DNA of 64,000 bases from Gemmatimonas aurantiaca T-27. GTDB taxonomy: Bacteria; Gemmatimonadota; Gemmatimonadetes; Gemmatimonadales; Gemmatimonadaceae. Where the stretch lies: NCBI RefSeq assembly GCF_000010305.1, contig NC_012489.1:558001-622000 (forward strand). Direction: 5' to 3'. A program made the translations under genes and the position numbers. A model generated the notes under the pieces. That model saw only the letters and a list, made by a program, of their open reading frames with translations. It searched no databases and was not told the DNA's origin. Positions 63,725-64,000 of this stretch are shown here, piece after piece (the first letter of the stretch is position 1; every line of letters starts with the position of its first letter).

Positions 63725-63757
63725 GCCCCAAAGGGGCGCCCCCCAGCACCACCACCA

Positions 63758-63790
63758 AACAAAACGGGCCCGGCAAACGCCGAGCCCGCT
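63758..63790 (-). terminator. rho-independent terminator of the terminal membrane-protein gene
   Basis: On the minus strand CGGGCTCGGC pairs with GCCGGGCCCG (one mismatch) around a short loop, followed by TTTTGTTT. It lies about 25 bases past the stop at 63813-63815. Confidence 0.83.
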
Positions 63791-63812
63791 CATCACTCCA
63801 GCACGAAGCCGC

Positions 63813-64000
63813 TTAGCCGACCGAGGGAACCTCGATCACCAACGCGCTCGTGTGCTTCGCTTCGGCAGCATGGCCGGCGAACTTCGCGTTCGTCCACACC
63901 ACGATCCCGTACAGGATGGCACCGATGAAAATCGAGCCCCCGATGAGTCCCATGAACGCGGCGCCCATATCACTGCTCTGCGCGGCGTGCTTGTCGTGTC
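63813..64000 (-). CDS. small single-helix membrane protein, 5' end outside window
   Basis: The frame is open from the window edge to TAA at 63813, about 61 visible residues. It reads HDKHAAQSSDMGAAFMGLIG, then one membrane helix (GGSIFIGAILYGIVVWTN) and a soluble tail ending VIEVPSVG. A start inside the window is possible (ATG in SSDMGAAF). The codon pattern fits the neighbouring genes and a terminator follows. No family was recognised. Confidence 0.6.
   Translation of the reverse strand, partial: HDKHAAQSSDMGAAFMGLIGGSIFIGAILYGIVVWTNAKFAGHAAEAKHTSALVIEVPSVG

Overview
This 64-kb window is high-GC chromosomal DNA from a Gram-negative, aerobic, chemotactic bacterium. TonB-dependent uptake, several lipoproteins, two TolC-type outer-membrane factors and an RND pump show a diderm envelope. 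A cytochrome-c-fused (caa3-type) heme-copper oxidase shows aerobic respiration. The base composition, the BtuB-type receptor with an N-terminal carboxypeptidase-like domain, and the Big2/propeller lipoproteins would fit Gemmatimonadota. That assignment is an impression from protein style, not from a marker gene.

Layout. 1-505: end of a diguanylate cyclase. 513-15846: a vitamin B12 uptake and salvage island. Twelve minus-strand genes (btuF-btuC-btuD-btuB, a beta-propeller lipoprotein, cbiB, a cobD-like PLP enzyme, two tandem corrinoid adenosyltransferases, a cobC-cobT fusion, cobS, cobC) are nearly all linked by 1-14-nt overlaps or gaps under 20 nt. They run downstream of one cobalamin riboswitch (about 13335-13512). 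cobQ and cobU diverge on the plus strand. No corrin-ring genes are present here, so the cluster looks built to import corrinoids and finish them: adenosylation, side-chain amidation, aminopropanol arm, nucleotide loop.

15860-20561: CoA-binding protein, a saccharopine/lysine dehydrogenase, and a periplasmic binding protein translationally coupled to a chemoreceptor. 20878-26812: cytochrome oxidase operon ctaC-D-E-F, then a Caa3-CtaG assembly factor and a basic-tailed START-like protein. 26931-31088: small membrane and lipoprotein genes, a DUF5009/HGSNAT-like acyltransferase, and a PBP4-type carboxypeptidase. 31371-38769: two tandem giant lipoproteins with Ig-like Big2 repeats and a repeat-propeller. 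38810-41918: a cyclic-nucleotide-domain/aspartase fusion divergent from a glycosylasparaginase. 42251-52378: leuS, a hybrid sensor kinase, a PDZ protein, and an RND adaptor and pump. 52538-58312: a Kup potassium transporter, then an operon of HD protein, ECF sigma factor, anti-sigma-like protein, small heavy-metal-sensor-like protein and TolC. 58647-63444: a TetR-controlled EmrAB-TolC-type tripartite exporter. The window ends inside a small membrane protein.

The most unusual non-coding signals are intergenic inverted structures. Two separate loci (31122-31370 and 58364-58630) carry arrays of a 15-bp unit (ACGGRAGCTGGNNNN) that switch orientation at a central loop and share the same 10-bp interruption. 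Two other gaps hold 41-bp inverted repeats (52400-52506, perfect; 63575-63724, two mismatches). The best protein-level leads are the BtuG-like lipoprotein beside btuB, the CobC-CobT fusion, and the diverged second adenosyltransferase.
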